Shown here: positions 21,229 through 32,603 of the stretch, piece after piece
Numbering within the stretch: position 1 is the first letter of the stretch
Layout of the letters: every line of letters starts with the position of its first letter
Source: Malus domestica
Lineage: Eukaryota; Streptophyta; Magnoliopsida; Rosales; Rosaceae
NCBI RefSeq assembly: GCF_042453785.1
Contig: NC_091674.1
Coordinates: forward strand, 25,064,001-25,128,000
Length of the DNA: 64,000 nucleotides
Direction: 5' to 3'
The notes under the pieces: model-generated
What the model was told of the DNA's origin: nothing
What the model saw: only the letters and a program-made list of their open reading frames with translations
Database searches by the model: none
Made by a program: the position numbers and the translations under genes

Positions 21229-23372
21229 ATGTTGGATTACTATGAGCAGCTTGCTTCCAGGCCTTCTCACCATGATTCTCTCAAGGTTCTTGAGGCAGAT
21301 ATTCAGCATGCCAATATGCTGTAAGTACAACACTACCACCTTTTTTTTAAATTTATTTATTTGGGTTTTGTTTATGTTTAATTTTGAAATTGGGTTTGTG
21401 AAATGTGGAATACAGTTGTGGGTTTCTGAATTTTTAGTGGTTTTATATGTTCTGCATTTACTGTTCTGAGTTTGAAATTTGAAACTGTACTCCTCACTAT
21501 CCAAAGGGCCACCAGAGAGTGATGTTATAGGCTTGAATTTCCACATGAAGTTTGGTTTTGGTTATATGATGGATTGTTTCAGAGAGAGAGAGAGAGGGAG
21601 GGAGGGAGAGAGTTGAGTTGATTTTTCGTGTCAGCATTTTTTTTGGAACTAATATCCATTTGTGTTGTCATTGGATGTGTATCTAATGCCTGTTGTTTCT
21701 GGTTTCATTGTTATGTTATCTGAATTTCGTTATGTTGTCGTATTGACCCCATTTCGCAAGCTTCAATCTTTATGTGAAGTATAATCTTGATATTGAGAAC
21801 AAATTTCAGTTTTTTCTGTATATAATCTTGGATATGCTGCTGAATTCCGCCTATTATTCTTCATTAGATCCCGGTTTCTTGTTCAAATCGAACTAATTTT
21901 TGGGGTTTGTGGAATATGTGCAATTTGAAAAGCATAGTGGGTTCAGCCCATAACCTATCATAGTTTTAAGAGCATCGGCTTGTGTCCTTGCGTACCTTAT
22001 TTTTTAATTTGGGTTGCTGACCATTAGAATGTTTCACCGATTTAATAGACGAAGATATTTCATTTTTGTGGTTGATCAAGTTGAGTGACTTTTGATGTTA
22101 CTTGAATAAAATGCAGGGCAGCTTCCATCCCCCGAAGCAAGGGTGGTACGGTTCTTCAAATGAAATTGGTTTACAGTGACTTGGCACACATTTTCCTGTT
22201 TTTGCTTCAATGGATTGATTGCTCGTCTTCGTGTTTATTTTCAAGTTACTTAAATCTTTTCCACATAATTGTATATAAGGTTGGTTTCTGCCTTGCCTGT
22301 TCTTATGTTTCTAATGTAAATTTACAGCTTAATTTTTGCCCCTTGCGTAATGGAATTCTAGTTCTTGAATGTTTGCGTGTTTGTTGGTTTTGTATTTCAG
22401 GTACGCTCAGATGGGAGATCAAGTATCTCTTCATGTGGAAGGAAAGCTACCATCAGCGAATTTTACAGTATGTAAACTTTCTTCTAACTCTGGTAGTTGA
22501 TCTAACATCTGTATAAGATGCAATTTGAACCTTATATAGAGGATGGATGTTTGCGTATGTTTTACGGAAAACTTAAAAATGAGCCCTCTGGTGCATAACT
22601 TCACTTTAGGATTTCGAAAATTGATGGCTAATTCTTTAAATGGTTCTCATTCCTGCTGTAATTTCAATTTTACGGAAGCATTCATTTTGGTCTGCTTTTA
22701 AACTTCAAAACGCATTAAGCGGAGTTGTTTCTGCAATTCATCATTATTCATGTCTTTCCCAACATAAAACTGCAGATGTTATATTGCCGTCCCTTCAGTG
22801 TCTCCACGGTGATTCATTGGAGATGGATACCACCCAAGAGGAAGCTCTAGAGATGGCTGCGAGGAAACCATATGAGGATAAGATAAAGCTTTCGGATGTG
22901 GACTTGGAGAGAGAAGATGAATGTGGCATCTGCTTAGTACCTTGCACCAAAATGGTTTTGCCAAACTGCTGCCATGCAATGTGCATTAATTGCTACCGCG
23001 ACTGGTATGAATAACGTAGTTCTTCCCTAATCTTCGAAATAATTTCTCCGAAATAATTTGTTCTTCCTTTGCTCGCTTTAGTTTCATCCAGGTAGTTACC
23101 ATATGATGATTTGGCTCATTATTTTTAACCGTTCACATCTTTGCCTCTTGATATATTACAGGAACATAAGATCGGAATCTTGCCCGTTTTGCCGGGGAAG
23201 TCTAAAAAGAGTGAACTCAGGGGACTTGTGGGTTCTGACCTGCGGTAGCGATGTGGTTGACACTCAAACCGTGTTGAAGGAAGATATGTTGCGGTTCTAT
23301 CTTTTTATCAACAGACTGCCCAAAGATCTCCCGGATGCGTTGTTCTTAATGTATTATGAGTACTTAATTTGA
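21229..23372 (+). CDS. AIRP2: RING-type E3 ubiquitin ligase, AIRP2-like
   Basis: Five exons join in one frame: 21229-21320, 22117-22279, 22401-22467, 22776-23004 and 23162-23372, all with GT-AG introns, giving 253 residues (Arabidopsis AIRP2 is about 240). The family is cytosolic and promotes ABA responses by ubiquitinating target proteins. The N-terminus reads LKVLEADIQHAN, typical of the family. The middle has MKLVYSDLAHIFLFLLQWID, and then FYNVILPSLQ spans the exon 3/4 join. A C3HC4 RING follows: CGIC, then NCCHAMCINC, then CPFC. The C-terminus VNSGDLWVLT...VDTQTV also matches. Exon 4 to exon 5 is joined at TG|G (Trp in RDW). The fold-back MITE sits just upstream and the next gene converges from the right. 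Some long ORFs that read through introns are artefacts. Confidence 0.9.
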
Positions 23373-23820
23373 TCAAACATACTAGAAATGGTGTATAGAG
23401 AGAGGCGATTGTAAGATTAAAACTTATCAAAAATATAAGTTAAGAGATTAACCATCACGAGTACATAGTCCGTTTAGGTTTTAACATCGTAAATTTCATT
23501 TCCACTTCACCCCAAGCAAAATAATGTATATGCTTTGTGTAAGAGACAGAAATATATATCAGACGAGTCACCTCTTTTCTTATGCAATTTTGGTTTTGTG
23601 ATGGAAGGCAATCGGAAAAAGTTATGATTCGACGAAATCTGGTCCGAATTCGTTATCAGATTTAAAAGGGGTCATCTTTCACACAGGTTATATTATATAT
23701 AGTAAATAGTTCAAAAAGTTCTCGAGCATACTTCGAACACAGAAATATCTACTCTCAAGAGATCACAAGCAACACAGAAAAGTACTAAAAGATGAATCTG
23801 ATCATCCGAAGGCAGGCCAT
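23373..23820. other. convergent 3' spacer, RING gene / GDSL gene
   Basis: The two stop codons face each other across 448 bp that must hold both 3' UTRs. The sequence is AT-rich without a gene or clear repeat. Confidence 0.5.
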
Positions 23821-26052
23821 TCACCCGTTACGCAGTTTTATGTCCAACAAGGAACTGAAAGGAGGGTGAGTGGCGTTGCCTTTTAGGAACATATCAGAAA
23901 GCACCTTGTACATGGCTTCAGTGAGATGAACTCCATCCCAATTTATGTACTGAGACGGGCTTTTACAGGCGGTGGCAGAAGGCGTGCCGCAAGTGGCAAA
24001 CACGTCGAAGTTGTAGGGGTCATCGCTCTTCCCACAGCAGGCCTTGAAGCTCTCCGTGAAACCGTACTGGCTCGGATTCTTCATGACTGTGAGATGGGCA
24101 TTCCAGTAGTCAGCATAGGTTATGACAGCATGGGGAAACTGTTTCCTGAGTACTTGCAACTTTGCTTGGAGCACAAGGTTATGGCTGTAGGTTTGGTTGT
24201 TGACACTCTTGACACATCCGACGCTGTCTCTGTCATCTTCCGGCGCTAACGTCATCGCCAACGGCAAGCAGCCTGAAAGTGGCAGACCTTGGACAACAAC
24301 ATATTTGGCACCCTTCTTTAACAGTGCCTGCAAGGCATTGAAAGCATTTCTCCAATCAGCCCAAGTCCAAAACATTTGTTTTTTTTTTTAACTTATTAGT
24401 AAGCTTAATTTCTAGCTTTAGTATTTATCTTCGAAAGAATAAGGACCAAATTCGGTGCAATTGAATTCATGAGGGTAAGGCAATGGAGACTACATTTTTA
24501 TACCGCATGATGTGTCAAATGATTCACATAGCCAACGTGAAGGGGTTAAAATTACACTTTCGTTCATGTATCTCGAACTAGGTCGAATTCGAATTTGTCA
24601 TGTGGTTTGCAAATTAATCCAAATTCGTTGTCGTTTTTGGAATCGAAAATAGAGGATGAAAGTGGAACTTTATTAAATTAAAGAGATTGAAAATGTGATT
24701 TAGCCAAAAAACCTTGACTCGAAATAGGAATCCGCCAAAAAAAGGAGAGAAATAGGACTTTATACTCATAACCAAAACAATTTGAAGAACATTTTTTTTT
24801 AATAATTATTATTAAGGAGAGAACGAGGGTTTGAAACTATTATTTTATTTTAGGAGAGAAGTTTCGAAACTGAGATGCAATAGTAGAAACCCAACACTCT
24901 ATCCACAAGGATATTAGACTACAACTTGAAGATTTATTATGCCTATTGACTTTAAGCATTTGAGTTTGTGTTAGACAAATAATTCTAGCTAGGTGAAAAA
25001 AAAAATAATAATTTCCGCACTTTACTTTTTACGTTTCTCGTTCTGTAGACTCATATGCATTTTGTTCTTTAATTCTCTCTAATCAGAAAACCAAACATGA
25101 AAATGGGCGTGTAATGACAAAAATACGATGGGTTGAAATCACTTCCCAAAACTAAATTAAAAACATACAAATTTTCAGACCATTTATTCTAGGGAACTTT
25201 AACGAAAAGCATCTGATACTGTTCACTTTAACGAAAAACCATATTTTTACACTAAAAAAATCAATCATGGTATTATTCACTTTACCATTTATTTTGTCCT
25301 TATTATTAAAACTCAAAATTTTCAAGTCTTTTTCATTAGTTTTCTTTTATTCTACGCATAAAAATCTAGCAAAATTAAAAATCATATACCTGCAGAAAGC
25401 TAGTAACCCTACTGACCCCAAGCTTCTGAATTGTATCACCGGGCACAGCAGATCCAAGTGTATAAGCATAATCATTGACTCCGATTTCTCCAACCCAAAA
25501 AAGTGCATCATCAAATTTGCATTCCGGTCCTCCAACTTTGCAACCTTTACTTTCCAAGAACTTGTTGAACCAAAGCAGCTGAGACAGGATAGACTGAGGA
25601 GTGATGGCAAGGCTGAGGTTGTTCTTCACAAAGAACTGGTGCTCTATGGCAGTGGAACCCGCGACGGCGAAGTTAACTCCGTGAGTTGAGTCTGCTGAGG
25701 CATTGCTCGAAACGACACGGTAGGGTGGCAAGTAGGGCAAGGAGAGTGACTCGGTGACGAAGTCAATGACTAGGCGGCCGTCCGAGTAGCGGTTGGTGGG
25801 GCGGTGGAAGAAGGTGATGCCGTAGGGAGAGTTTGAGACGTGGCCGAAGCCGCTAGGGCCTGAGATGGATCTTGTGTTGCCTGTGTCTGTGAATGAGTCA
25901 CCAAAGGCGTAGATTTTCTTGAAGGGCGATGTAGGGTTTTGTTTTGTTGCTGCAGCGGAGGCGGGGAAGGAGGAGGAGGAGAGGAAGGAGATGGTGGTGA
26001 GGGTAATGAGGGTAATCTGCCAAGATGTGAAGAGTGAAGAGGAAGAAGCCAT
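23821..26052 (-). CDS. GDSL esterase/lipase
   Basis: Two exons, 26052-25390 and 24327-23821, join in phase 0 (SFLQ|ALLKKGAKY) to give 389 residues. It is a secreted serine hydrolase of the SGNH superfamily. An N-terminal hydrophobic signal peptide is visible (residues about 10-33, ITLITLTTISFL). Block I FGDSFTDTGN holds the nucleophile Ser. VNFAVAGST contributes the Gly block, GVNDYAY the Asn block, and WDGVHLTEA the Asp-His pair. All catalytic residues are present. The 1,062-bp intron contains a MITE (25192-25345). The closest plant group I recall is the At3g48460 type, but the substrate cannot be read from sequence. The exon 2 acceptor was placed by family continuity; a longer reading frame through the intron side (MFWTWADW...) is not coding. 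Confidence 0.92.
25192..25345 (-). mobile_element. 154-bp-family MITE, copy 2 (GDSL intron)
   Basis: Inverted relative to copies 3-6. It starts GGGAACTTTAACGAAAAGC and ends CATTAGTTTTCT. A perfect 9-bp TSD TTTATTCTA lies at 25183-25191 and 25346-25354. Confidence 0.88.
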
Positions 26053-27278
26053 GTCCCTCTTACTACTAGCTAGCTACCTTATTAGTATTACTTTGCATAT
26101 GTATAGTTCTTATATACTTTTTTCACTTCGGCAAAAGGGCATATATGTCTTTTAACTTAAGCAATGTATACTATTGGAAACAAATTAAAGACTACTTGTG
26201 CAAATTATTGTCACCAGAGGAGTGTTTGATTTACAAAATTTCGTGTTTATGATTATATCCAATTATATTTTAAAAGATCATCTGTACAAAAAATTAATTA
26301 AAATTAAAGTCGTTTAGTCACTTAATGGTAGCAAATAGCTATACAGATCATAATGCTTTACCGAATCTGTCCATTTGTTTTTGTATAGTTTGTTGACTAA
26401 ATGATCTCATATTTTATTGAGTTTATACAAAGATGATCTTGATAAAGTGATTTATGATATTAACATTTTAAATTATACGTTTAAGTTCTGTAAATTAATC
26501 ACCAAATAAATTGAGGAAGAACCCCTCCTCAAGAAGCCAAGTTAATTCCTACTGTTATATGCTATTAGCCTCAACATCCAATTGATGGATCCAGTGATTT
26601 GGAAGTAAAAAAACAATGAAAAAGTTCTCATAATTTTCATTGATTTTGGGTCAAAGATTGTAAAGCATTTTATCACTGTAAAACGACAAGAAGTTTGGCA
26701 AAATATTCGAACTTTGGATGTCTTTCAATTTTTTTCTTTCGACATTTGTGCATTTCATTGTTGCAATACAAATAAAATTGTTGTGTTATTTTGATTCTTC
26801 TGTAGTAACTTATTAGTTTCCAATTAAAAATCAGCATAAATTATGAGTTTGATTGACACTGAAATAGGTACCATAATTACGGACAAACATCAAACAATCA
26901 AAGTTAGGAGAAATTTTTATCACGGCAATACGGATGATACATCACATGTTTTTATGCAACTGATGAAAATTTTTAATTTTTAAATTATTAAACTTTTAAC
27001 ACACATAACTACCTATTGGGACGATCACATTGAAAAATCTCTCCAAAGTTAAGAACTTGAAAGCCCATTTACTAACTAAGGGGCGGTGGTGGTGACTCAT
27101 GTGGGAGCTATTAATTTGGATCTAAAAAGATCTATGAAGTAGGTGAATGAAAAATAAATGGCCGTAAATGATCATGCGTCACCACTCCCAACCATTTTCC
27201 TGCCGCTCTTTTGGAAAAAAACACAGAAATTTCAAAAGCAAAAAAAAAGAATTCTTTTGCTTTTTGTTTCTTTCAATT
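26053..27278. other. GDSL promoter side and spacer
   Basis: AT-rich sequence upstream of the GDSL gene. Its promoter should lie in the first few hundred bases. I see no gene or identifiable element. Confidence 0.4.
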
Positions 27279-27954
27279 TAGATGTGTATTCAATTAGGAT
27301 TTTGAGAGATTTTAATACTTTTAATAAATTTGGGTGTACTAATTTAGATTTTAAATTATTCTCTAAAATTTAATGTGTATTCAATCGGGATTTTAAGATA
27401 GTTTATTAAAATCCTTGGAAATCCAGGTGTATTCAATTAAAATTTTAGAGAAATTTATAACATTCTAGATGTATTTAATTTGATTTTAAATAATTTGAAA
27501 AAGTTGAGGAATTTGAGGGAATTTGAGAGATTTTGTAGTATATTTTAAGCATTTATAAATCTCACCTCTCCCCATGAGATTTCGAGGGAATTGAATCAAA
27601 ATTTTTGCATAAAACCTAAGGTATAAAATATCAATGATATCGGAAATATCGGTAGTAAAAAAACACCGAAATTTCAATGGAAATATCAGGATATTATCAA
27701 TATCGATAAAAATTGAATAAAAACCACGAAAATTGTAAGAAAAACTTGGAAATTTTTATTGAAACTTTGCAGGATGTTTATTTAGTCAATTATCTATTAG
27801 TTTATCACAAAAAATTGGTAGGAAAGGCATTGCATGATGGATTTAACTGATTTAAGTTGATTAAATAGCAATCTAGCAAACATTGTGAGTATAGAAAATA
27901 TGTAGTAATTAATGAAAGAAGTTTAAACACACCATAATCATTTATATATAATGA

Positions 27955-28172
27955 ATTAGTACAATATTTTACACTTTATACATTGCATGGTAAGATACAT
28001 GGGTGACTTAGCACCACATAGAGTTTCTATGAGGTTCCAATTTTTCACTATCTTCATCGTCTCTATATGTAGAGTAAGTGTATTGTGAAGAGTAGTCATC
28101 AATTGATAAATCCCCAAAATAGTTTTGCATGTAATTGTTAACATGTCACCCATATGGATCCGAGATTGGTTG
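27955..28172 (-). pseudogene. relic of a hAT transposase C-terminus
   Basis: The minus strand reads SDPYG, then a stop, then HVNNYMQNYFGDLSIDDYSS followed by a Tyr/Ser/Asp/Glu-rich tail ending EPHRNSMWC. From memory this resembles the tail of hAT dimerisation-domain proteins in Rosaceae. An in-frame TGA follows DPYG, where a Trp would be expected. The upstream part has been overwritten by the minisatellite. Confidence 0.4.
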
Positions 28173-28264
28173 ACGTTGTCCATAAGCAAAATCATTTGAC
28201 GTTGTCCATAAGCAAAATCATTTGACGTTGTCCATAAGCAAAATCATTTGACGTTGTCCATAAG
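28172..28264. repeat. 26-bp minisatellite, 3.6 units
   Basis: The unit GACGTTGTCCATAAGCAAAA followed by TCATTT starts at 28172, 28198, 28224 and 28250 (partial). The units are identical. There are no spacers of unique sequence, so this is not a CRISPR-like array. Confidence 0.93.
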
Positions 28265-28589
28265 TGTATTGTGTCTTGTCAAAAATTGTACAAGTTGTAA
28301 AAGTTGTCAGATACAGACACACACGCCATTATTTTTGTCTTGTCAAAAATTGTACAAGTTGTAAAAGTTGTAAAAGTTGAATTATTTGGATTTTTTTTTT
28401 CACACGCCACCACACACACACACACATAGTCAGAGATTCTCACACGCACACAGAGACTGAGGTCTCTGGATCATTCTCTTATCCCTTCTCCCTTCTCCTA
28501 CACACACACACAGATCTCTCGATCCTTCTCTCTTCTCCCTTATCCCACACACATGCGCAGAGACCCCAGTCTCTCGATCCTTCTCCCAT

Positions 28590-28718
28590 ATGGCCTTCTG
28601 CTCCTCCCTCGTCTTCCTCATCGTCCGCGTCTTCTGCCTCGTCGGCGCTGTCTCCATCTCCCGTGACCTCTACCTCAAGTCGATCATCCCCATCGGCGCC
28701 CTCTACGCCCTTCGTAGT
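28590..28718 (+). pseudogene. captured fragment of a triose-phosphate-translocator-family (nucleotide-sugar transporter-like) gene
   Basis: About 42 residues, MAFCSSLVFLIVRVFCLVGA and SISRDLYLKSIIPIGALYAL, align with an internal part of plant TPT/DMT-family transporters of the At5g25400 type. In those the corresponding segment follows the second membrane helix and continues into a conserved LWLSNSAY block. Here the similarity stops abruptly at YAL. The fragment is GC-rich compared with its surroundings and lies inside the hAT-like insertion, so it looks transduplicated rather than native. It is not a functional gene. Confidence 0.55.
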
Positions 28719-29390
28719 ACTCCGTCAACGACATCATCATCACCATCTAAACCTCGTCTTTCTCTCTATTTCTATTGGTGCAGCTAGGACAGTGGAACCC
28801 AGGAACTCTCCGGCGAGTTCTCTTGATCCTTCTCCAGTTAGGTAAGCCCCAGGTTACCTCAATTCATCTTGGATGTTGTGTGGTTGAGATATACTAAGTT
28901 TTATCTCGTTTTTTTAACAAGGTTTTAGAACGAGATCAACCCGGGGGAAGGCACACCTAGCTCCGGCGAGGCCGTGAGTGTCAAGGAATTTTTCGAACAC
29001 CTCTGACCGTTTCACGGCAAACGGAAGTTATAAAAACATTCCCCTCGTCTTGTATTTCATTTTGATACTTAGATCGGAGTCTAGGGTGCTCTTTTATAGT
29101 CGGTCGGAGCTGTAGAAGCTCCGGCGTTCTTCTCCGATTCGCACCAACCTAAAATATCGTGTATTATCGGTAATATTGCGATATTTTGATGAAAATTCAG
29201 TGGATAAGTGTGAAAATATCGCTCTCTCACAAAACCGATATTATCGGCGAAATATCGCCTATAATATCGGCATTTCAGACCATGATAAAATCTATACAAA
29301 TCAATTAGACTCCATAAAAATCTATGGATTTATAAATTCATTAAAATCTCTCAAATTCCCAATTGAGTACACCTCTCTTACACTTGTTTG

Positions 29391-30827
29391 AAAATATTGT
29401 TAAAATAATTAAAAATATTTTTGGTGAAAATATTTAGAGTCAATTCTTAATAAAAATGTAAATAAATCGTAATAAAACATTTGAAGTACTGTGTACAATA
29501 AGGGAAGTTTTATTTGAACCCATCTAATATATTTCTACATCCAACTTAAATTTTAAATGTGACTTTGTCTTTTTATCCTATTGCATAATTATCATTAAGT
29601 ACAAAATGAAACTAACAATAAAACTAAAATGTATTAATAAATTCATACCCAATAATCAAACCTATTATCACCTAATCTTTATTCTCCATTCATTCTAGCT
29701 AAAACTCTAAGACGTTCTAACAGAGAAAGACAAGCTCTTTCTGAACAATGGAGATGATGATTTTGAAGTTTTGAATTCTCCAACTAAGGTATAAATCGAT
29801 TTATGCAAAAATTTTTTCGTTTGATTTCACAATCAACCCCTTTTTCAAAGCATAATTACTAGCAGAAACATATATAGGATTTAAAATTTAAAGTCTAGCT
29901 ACTTGTGTGAATATCACGCTTTCTTTTCATTTCATTCGTGAAGGGTGGAGGCTATACTTTGCTTGTAGTTCTGATGGCAGTGCATAGCAGCAATATATCA
30001 ACTGTCCTTGAATTTGAAGGTATTGAGTTCCTTCTATCTGGTGAAACAAATGTATGTATGTAGTCTCCAAAAGCTTCCCCATCTTATGTTTGTTTCAATT
30101 AGTCATAATTTAATTTAGTTGTTGGATGTTGAAAATGTTTCAATTTCATGAAAATATAGGAATGTGATTTTCAAGTAGGTTTGTAGCATAGAAAAACATG
30201 CCTTCAATTTCAGAGGTGAATTTTTTTAATCTTGATTAAAACATAATCTTATTTTAATTATGAGATTATTGGGTTTCGTTATCGTCATGTAATGGGAAGA
30301 TGGCGTGGCTCTACTTCTTTGCAAATTTGTGTAGGCCTTGCAAGGCTCTTACCTCTGAGATGTGAGACTTTATGAAATGTTTTGAGTGAAAGGCAAAGAG
30401 TTTTAGATAATTTTTGTCTCATCCGACTATAATGAGGAAAAATTCAATGAACACTTCCAAGTGCATGCCGTGGCTAACAATGCTCATCTTCATAAAAGAT
30501 TGAGTGACATGTATCGCATAAAATAAGCTTTGATACATTGATTTTGGGTTTTTGTTTCAGAAATGGGTGTAAAGATAAACTTATATATTGGATTGGGCTT
30601 GTGAGGGTAGTTTAGACAGTAAATTGAGTTTAAAGAAAAATTAAGAATTCAATTAAAAGTAATATCGGTGTGGATAGTTGGGTGTAGAGAGAAATCATAT
30701 GAATTCAAATAAAATTTCTCGTACAAGAAGCACCAATTACAAGAAGTAGTTCAAATACTTTTAAAATTCAAAAACATTTTCTAAAAAAATGTTTACAGTC
30801 ATTTTAAAAACAGTTACAAACCAGCCT
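29391..30827. other. spacer
   Basis: Gene-free. A short exon-like stretch near 29940-30060 (GGGYTLLVVLMAVHSSNIST) has no recognisable family. The rest is AT-rich with old MITE-like debris around 30740-30830. Confidence 0.35.
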
Positions 30828-30836
30828 TAATAAATT

Positions 30837-30990
30837 AGGAAAACTAATGAAAATGGCTTGAAAACTTTGAGTTTTAACGATAAAGACAAAATAAAAGGTA
30901 AAGTGAATAGTAGCAGGTTTGACTTTTTTATGTAAAAATGTGATTTTTCGTTAAAATGAACAGTACCATGAGCTTTTCGTTAACACTTCC
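30837..30990 (+). mobile_element. 154-bp-family MITE, copy 3
   Basis: Runs from AGGAAAACTAATG to TTAACACTTCC. Perfect 9-bp TSD TAATAAATT at 30828-30836 and 30991-30999. Confidence 0.9.
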
Positions 30991-31161
30991 TAATAAATTT
31001 GAAAGTTCGGTGGAACTAAAAGCTTTTGGTTTGGCCGGTGCTTTGACGTGCATGCTTAAATTTTACACCCACCGCCGTGACCGTACAGATACAATCAAAT
31101 CTGTAAGGGCATCATTTAAGGCCTCCATTGCAGATGGTTGCGTTAAATGACGTGTGTATAT

Positions 31162-31249
31162 ATAAATATATGCACGGTGCAACCGAAGCAAAAACTATAG
31201 GACACATAAATATATGCACGGTGCAACCGAAGCAAAAACTATAGGACAC
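31162..31249. repeat. perfect 44-bp tandem duplication
   Basis: The 44-bp unit beginning ATAAATATATGCACGGTGCA is repeated once without a mismatch (31162-31205, 31206-31249), which suggests a recent event. Confidence 0.95.
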
Positions 31250-31293
31250 TAACGTGATGTGAGTCCTTTGCATAAATTATGTTCCAATTTATA

Positions 31294-31515
31294 AGAATGA
31301 GAATCCTCGTGATCTTTTTTTGTGATAATTTTGGAAATTATCTAATCACATCCATTCATCATATATTGTATGGTCAGTTTTCGCCAGGTACTGTTTATAT
31401 TTAATTTTAAATAAAAAGATTTATAATGATTTCTGATTACACGATATACGATGAACCGATGTTATTGAAGGATTTCAAAAATCCTCACAAAGAGGATCCA
31501 GAAATGATGTTCATT
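31294..31515. mobile_element. second Mutator-like MITE related to 11165-11361
   Basis: Its right half (ACGATATACGATGAACCG ... CACAAAGAGGATCC) is the reverse complement of the left half of the element at 11165. A 9-bp CAATTTATA flanks it at 31285-31293 and 31516-31524. The outermost bases of the two ends match only weakly, so the exact ends are less sure. Confidence 0.7.
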
Positions 31516-31891
31516 CAATTTATAGCACAAGACATGTAGGTACGAAAGAGGCAATCATATTGCTTGTTTGAGATGCTCGTCTAAGAACTAAAAACTAATC
31601 TTCGGTAAAAGTTTAAGTGGATTTTGAAAGCAGTTAAACAAATATTTGATGTCTTTTTTAAAAAGCATTCAAAAGCAATTTCGGTAAAAACGCTTTCAAT
31701 TATTTTTAAAGTAATTCCAAACAAATTTTTATGTTCATAATCATTGGCCCCATTTAAAACTATTTATGCTCATAATCGTTTTTCCTATAAGATCTATTAT
31801 TAGAAGGACGTAATGTTTATGTCTCTCACCAGTTTTATTTTCTCACTCACTAAATAACTAAAAAAAATAGGTGACAAATCAATATAATATA

Positions 31892-32045
31892 ATTAAAATT
31901 AATGAAAATGGCTTGAAAACTTTGAGTTTTAATCAAAATGACAAAAATATATTGTAAGTGAATAGTACCAGTAGTGACTTTTTAAAGTTAAAATGTCATT
32001 TTTTGTTAAAATAAACAGTAGTGGAAATGTTTCGTTAACACTCCC
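31892..32045 (+). mobile_element. 154-bp-family MITE, copy 4
   Basis: Runs from ATTAAAATTAATG to TTAACACTCCC. Perfect 9-bp TSD TATAATATA at 31883-31891 and 32046-32054. Confidence 0.88.
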
Positions 32046-32054
32046 TATAATATA

Positions 32055-32600
32055 TCGGTCAGTAAGTAGTGGGTTACCTAGACGGTTGGGGTCTTCCTTG
32101 TCGACCCTCTCTCTCGAATCATTTCCTTCATTGTAGATCGTAAATTAGCATAGCATATTAGTTGTAACAATCTTTAATTAATATTAAAAAGCCAGCAATC
32201 AACTTTGGTGTCTTAAGGCTTCACCAAAAATATCTGGACAAAAACACCCCTAAAACAAAAAAATCCAAAACTAACAAAAAATAACACAGCAAACACAACA
32301 TGGGTAATTTTGTCAAAAAGAAAAAGGGGCAGTTATCAAATTAAAAAGTTAAAAAAAATTAAATTAAATACAAAGAGCAATTCACGCATTCAAACACGGT
32401 TAACCTTACTTTGAGGTGATGAAACCGTTTCACACGCAAAGGTGGATTTGGAACTGAACAGAAAACTGTAATAAAAAAGTTACAAAAAGCCGAGAAAAAA
32501 AAACAAACTGAAGACAGTTTACCTTTTTATTCCAAGTTTACAGTTATCGGAAGACAGTTTACCTTTTTAGTTTCTCTACTGCAAAATTTGCGATGGTTTT
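32055..32600. other. spacer
   Basis: A-rich sequence without a credible ORF. It could be the upstream region of the candidate locus that follows. Confidence 0.3.
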
Positions 32601-32603
32601 ATG

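Larger units (their letters stand above)
27617..29284. mobile_element. nested hAT-like element with transposase relic and captured gene fragment
   Basis: Ends TAAGGTATAAAAT and (reverse complement) CATGGTCTGAAAT are imperfect inverted repeats. Flanks ATAAAACC (27609-27616) and ATAAAATC (29285-29292) look like an 8-bp target duplication with one mismatch, as hAT elements make. Both ends are rich in ATATCGG-type motifs. The inside holds a decayed transposase tail, a 26-bp minisatellite and a fragment of a transporter gene. Confidence 0.5.
27279..29388. mobile_element. MITE-like element split by a nested insertion
   Basis: The left end (GTGTATTCAATTAGGATTTT...) and the right end (reverse complement GTGTACTCAATTGGGAATTT) are inverted repeats. 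Degenerate copies of GTGTATTCAATT recur inside the left part at about 27370, 27430 and 27466, which looks like a subterminal repeat array. Between 27617 and 29284 the element is interrupted by a hAT-like insertion. The superfamily of the outer element is uncertain. Confidence 0.6.

Noticed and set aside
24800-24960. Possible SINE in the GDSL intron
   Set aside because: Weak B-box-like text on the minus strand but no A-box, tail or TSD that I could define.
25267-25689. 140-codon plus-strand ORF
   Set aside because: It runs through the MITE and antisense to GDSL exon 1; a shadow of the real gene.
28172-28264. CRISPR-like array
   Set aside because: Units are directly contiguous with no unique spacers, and the DNA is a plant nuclear sequence.
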